Position numbers and translations under genes: made by a program
Shown: piece by piece, positions 61,329-64,000 of the stretch
How the letters are laid out: each line of letters opens with the position of its first letter
How positions within the stretch are numbered: position 1 is the stretch's first letter
Assembly (NCBI RefSeq): GCF_001468065.1
Contig: NZ_LNYZ01000020.1
Span: forward strand, 1-64,000
Reading direction: 5' to 3'
Source of the DNA: Legionella steigerwaltii
GTDB lineage: Bacteria; Pseudomonadota; Gammaproteobacteria; Legionellales; Legionellaceae
Length of the DNA: 64,000 nt
Notes under the pieces: model-generated
Seen by the model: the letters and a program-made list of their open reading frames with translations, nothing else
Databases searched by the model: none
Told to the model about the DNA's origin: nothing

Positions 61329-64000
61329 ATGTTTAGTAAATTAGTAGAGCAACGACTTCAAAGCGTCTTAAATGATTCTAATCGAGAAGATTTTAATGCG
61401 GTTATTGTGGACTCCTCTAAACTTGAAACACCAGAAGAGGAACTTCAATTCCTCCTATCTTATCTAAATGGAATAATTGGGGATGATAAAAACAATGCAG
61501 TTGTAAAGCTCATGGGTGAGCTGTTGAGTAGCTATTTAATCTTTACCAATCCCTCCGGAAAATATTGCAAAAAATTAAACACACTATTGGAAGGTTATCA
61601 ATCGAGTGTGGGCAATAGTCCAATTTACTCTGAGCAACTGAAACAGATGAGAGAGAATTTGTCTCAACAAATAAGACTAAAGGATACATCAGAGTTCAAG
61701 TCATCGCTTTTGGAACATAAAATTAGTCTGAGTACGTGTATTCTAATTACTCGTACTTTACTGGAAAAAAATAAATCTTTAGAAACCGGATACATTAATT
61801 TAATGGTTGAAAAATTAAAAAAGGTTTCACCTCAGCTTTTAAAGGAAAATGCTGCTGTACGACAAAATTATCTCATTTTGATCAAGGAATTGAAAAAAGC
61901 CAATTCGAAAAGCCATCTGCGCACCCTGGAAAAATTAGCTCGTCCCGTCGTTTTAATGCAAATTGGTGAGGAAGCCCGGGAACAAGTTGAAAGTAATAAT
62001 ATCAATATAAGCACAATCGAAAATGAAATAAGAAAAATAAAAATACCGGATGATATCGGAATTAATTTAAAGATTCTTAAAAAATACGGTAAAGACGTAC
62101 AGGCACTTGAGGAGCGATTAAAAGAAATTGAAAAACTTTTAGCAGAGGAACAACAAAAAGAGCAAGTACACCTCCAGTATTTTGATGATGCAGAAAAGAT
62201 ATACTCTGGAGAGGACTTAAAAAATTTCAAAAAAATAGGTGAGGTCTTGGTAGGCAAGAGTTTAGAGGCAGTGAAGTTAAGCCAGTCCAGATATCAAGAA
62301 ATCAATCGCGTCATCGTAGAATTTTCCAAACAAGTTGCAGCCCTGAGTTCGCACGCAGAGGAAGAAAATAAGGGGGTAAATAAACAATATGAAGAAATTG
62401 AAAAAAAATATCGAGAATTTTATTCCGATCAGGAAAGCGCTTTAGCCCAATTAGAAATTATAAAAGCACAAAACGATGAAAGACTTACCTTTTTAAAAGC
62501 GAATAATTTGCTCGATAATTCGCAAGATTTAGACGATGCTCTAAAAATATTTGATGAGATACACAAGAACAATGCAGATTTTAAAAAAGTTGCGGTTAAA
62601 TTTGAAGAAGAATTACGTTCTTTTGACCCATCACAGGACTTACAAGAAAAAAGGCAAAAAATAGCAACACTTTCGGATGAACTGCTTAAGCTCTCTAAGC
62701 GATTCCAGATGCAAGATACTTTAGGGAGTTTAAGAAAACATTTGGAGAATTTAAGTCAACAAGTCAATTTAAGCATTAAGAGCACTAGAGAAACTCAGAG
62801 TGGTCTCGCTCAACAGCGTGATTCTGCAAAAAGTGAAAAACAAGAAATAGAAAAAAGGGCGAAAACTCTTGATGAAGAGATAAAACGTTTACAAACGGAA
62901 CAGAGTCAAAATTGGGAGACTTTAAAATTATCTCTTAAAAACCAACGCTCTGAAATAGACAGTAAAACGATCGCTATCCAGTCATTTTCCAAGAAAAATA
63001 AGGAGAGGATAGATAGTCTGGGTGCTCCTATCTTTTGGTATGGATTACCCATTATCCGCTGGTTTTTTGCTGATAGATTAAACGCCTATCAACAGGAACG
63101 AGACACTCTTTTAGCGACAAATAACACATTAGCCAAATTAGACGCTAGTTTGCAAAAAATAAAAAAAACAGGAGAGGAGATTGCTGCCAGTGAAAAACCG
63201 GTCACAGATTTTGGTTCCCTTATAAGTGCTTACAGCGAAATGCAAAATTTGGTGAGTAACGCTCAATCAAACTCACTTTCCCAGTATGCTCCTAAGCTTT
63301 ATGATTTAGATCAATCTCCCTATGTTACTGTGAGTATGCATATAGCAGAGCTTACAAAGCACATAGCAGAGCTTACAAAGAAAAAAGATGCACTCTTACT
63401 TGAGACAGAAACAAAAAAAGCCGCTGTAGAAGATTTTACTAGGAAGATAGCTGAAATTCAGAAAAAAATAGGCTTGTTAGAAAGTCACAAAGAAAGAACA
63501 TTGAATGATCTGCTCATTGAAGAGCATGCGAAGGAACATGCAGGTATTGATCTTACTCAAATGGGAAACAAGCAATTTCTCCTACACCTCCAATCAAGTG
63601 CTCAAACAGGTAATTTAGACCAAATTAAACTGATTATGGAACACTGTATTCATCTTGATGCCCCCAACTCTAACGGTAATAATGCGTTACATTTTGCCGC
63701 TCATAAAGGAGAAGTTGAGGCTGCACGCTTGTTGTTAAGCCAAAACGAGCCATGGCACTCTAAAAATAAAGACGGTAATACCCCCTTACATATTGCCGCT
63801 ATGGGCGAAAAACCAGATATGGTTCGCTTGTTGTTGGCTAATCTAAAGGATAAGGACAGTAATTTTAGAAATAATAGAGGGAATACCCCTCTACACTTAG
63901 CTGTTTCAAAAGGAAATCTTGAGATAGTTGAGATATTACTAAGGGACTTGAGAGCTAAAAATCTGGATTGGAATCTTCCCAACGCTTCCGGGCATACACC
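61329..64000 (+). CDS. Coiled-coil and ankyrin-repeat protein, cut by the window edge; effector candidate
   Basis: An open frame from ATG 61329 to the end of the window: at least 890 residues, no stop. Residues 1-200 look globular and helical. About 205-730 are long charged coiled coils, interrupted near 570-590 by the hydrophobic patch GAPIFWYGLPIIRWFFADR. Ankyrin repeats begin near 745: GNNALHFAAHKGEVEAARLLL, then GNTPLHIAAM, then GNTPLHLAVSKGNLEIVEILL, and a fourth starts at the edge (ASGHTP). A 21-bp tandem duplication encodes HIAELTK twice (63339-63380). Eukaryote-type ankyrins plus coiled coil are typical of translocated Legionella proteins. GAGAG upstream is a weak Shine-Dalgarno. Confidence 0.85.
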   Translation, partial: MFSKLVEQRLQSVLNDSNREDFNAVIVDSSKLETPEEELQFLLSYLNGIIGDDKNNAVVKLMGELLSSYLIFTNPSGKYCKKLNTLLEGYQSSVGNSPIYSEQLKQMRENLSQQIRLKDTSEFKSSLLEHKISLSTCILITRTLLEKNKSLETGYINLMVEKLKKVSPQLLKENAAVRQNYLILIKELKKANSKSHLRTLEKLARPVVLMQIGEEAREQVESNNINISTIENEIRKIKIPDDIGINLKILKKYGKDVQALEERLKEIEKLLAEEQQKEQVHLQYFDDAEKIYSGEDLKNFKKIGEVLVGKSLEAVKLSQSRYQEINRVIVEFSKQVAALSSHAEEENKGVNKQYEEIEKKYREFYSDQESALAQLEIIKAQNDERLTFLKANNLLDNSQDLDDALKIFDEIHKNNADFKKVAVKFEEELRSFDPSQDLQEKRQKIATLSDELLKLSKRFQMQDTLGSLRKHLENLSQQVNLSIKSTRETQSGLAQQRDSAKSEKQEIEKRAKTLDEEIKRLQTEQSQNWETLKLSLKNQRSEIDSKTIAIQSFSKKNKERIDSLGAPIFWYGLPIIRWFFADRLNAYQQERDTLLATNNTLAKLDASLQKIKKTGEEIAASEKPVTDFGSLISAYSEMQNLVSNAQSNSLSQYAPKLYDLDQSPYVTVSMHIAELTKHIAELTKKKDALLLETETKKAAVEDFTRKIAEIQKKIGLLESHKERTLNDLLIEEHAKEHAGIDLTQMGNKQFLLHLQSSAQTGNLDQIKLIMEHCIHLDAPNSNGNNALHFAAHKGEVEAARLLLSQNEPWHSKNKDGNTPLHIAAMGEKPDMVRLLLANLKDKDSNFRNNRGNTPLHLAVSKGNLEIVEILLRDLRAKNLDWNLPNASGHT

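Noticed and set aside
61868..62257. Minus-strand Ser/Phe-rich frame
   Set aside because: Typical antisense shadow of a Lys/Glu-rich coiled coil; the plus strand is open across the whole region.
63339..63380. Possible start of a CRISPR-like repeat array
   Set aside because: Only two abutting 21-base units without spacers, in frame within a coding coiled coil.

Overview
The window is an AT-rich gammaproteobacterial chromosome segment. It reads as Legionella or a close relative. The reasons are the mix of housekeeping genes (parE, a DedA protein, YggU, YjbQ, YjdM) with several large coiled-coil, ankyrin and giant proteins of the kind Legionella exports through Dot/Icm, an SdbB/SidB-like hydrolase, frequent TTG/GTG starts, and dispersed palindromic repeats. 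No Dot/Icm apparatus gene, rRNA, tRNA, CRISPR array or complete insertion sequence is visible. Effector status is therefore inference throughout.

Layout. 1-280: repeat debris, possibly an IS end. 281-7057: small-molecule metabolism (FAD monooxygenase, kynurenine-formamidase-like cyclase, fused 5-oxoprolinase) and an outer-membrane SphA/MetA-type protein. 7435-17017: a 1035-residue coiled-coil protein, two exported proteins, a nitroreductase, an alpha/beta hydrolase, an LD-carboxypeptidase and a histidine-phosphatase-domain protein. 17114-22147: HAD hydrolase, acetyltransferase, an unknown gene next to an unusual peptide deformylase, and a cyclic-nucleotide-domain patatin phospholipase. 22515-24482: a compact bufferin operon (Cys-rich exported precursor, DUF692/MNIO maturase, BufC partner), probably making a modified copper-binding peptide. 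24630-32952: DedA, VOC, YiiX-like protease, membrane spermidine-synthase-like protein, parE, and a double ABC ATPase.

33071-45347 is the most effector-like stretch. It holds a 2750-residue protein with what looks like a SecA-type motor whose ATP-binding loop has been lost, an unknown helical protein, a coiled-coil protein with three tandem 37-38-residue repeats, and an ankyrin-type protein. 45593-48393: small conserved genes including two convergent DUF190 genes, separated by long hairpin repeats. 48657-52740: a four-gene tripartite efflux operon with its FUSC pump in two genes. 52840-57163: small membrane protein, polysaccharide deacetylase, and a two-gene glycosyltransferase unit. 57379-64000: a multi-span membrane protein, an outer-membrane protein, a triple YbjQ-domain protein, and a coiled-coil/ankyrin protein that runs off the window edge.

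Nine copies of a ~80-bp palindromic element are scattered between genes, four of them between convergent genes. One copy supplies the stop codon of the 5-oxoprolinase.
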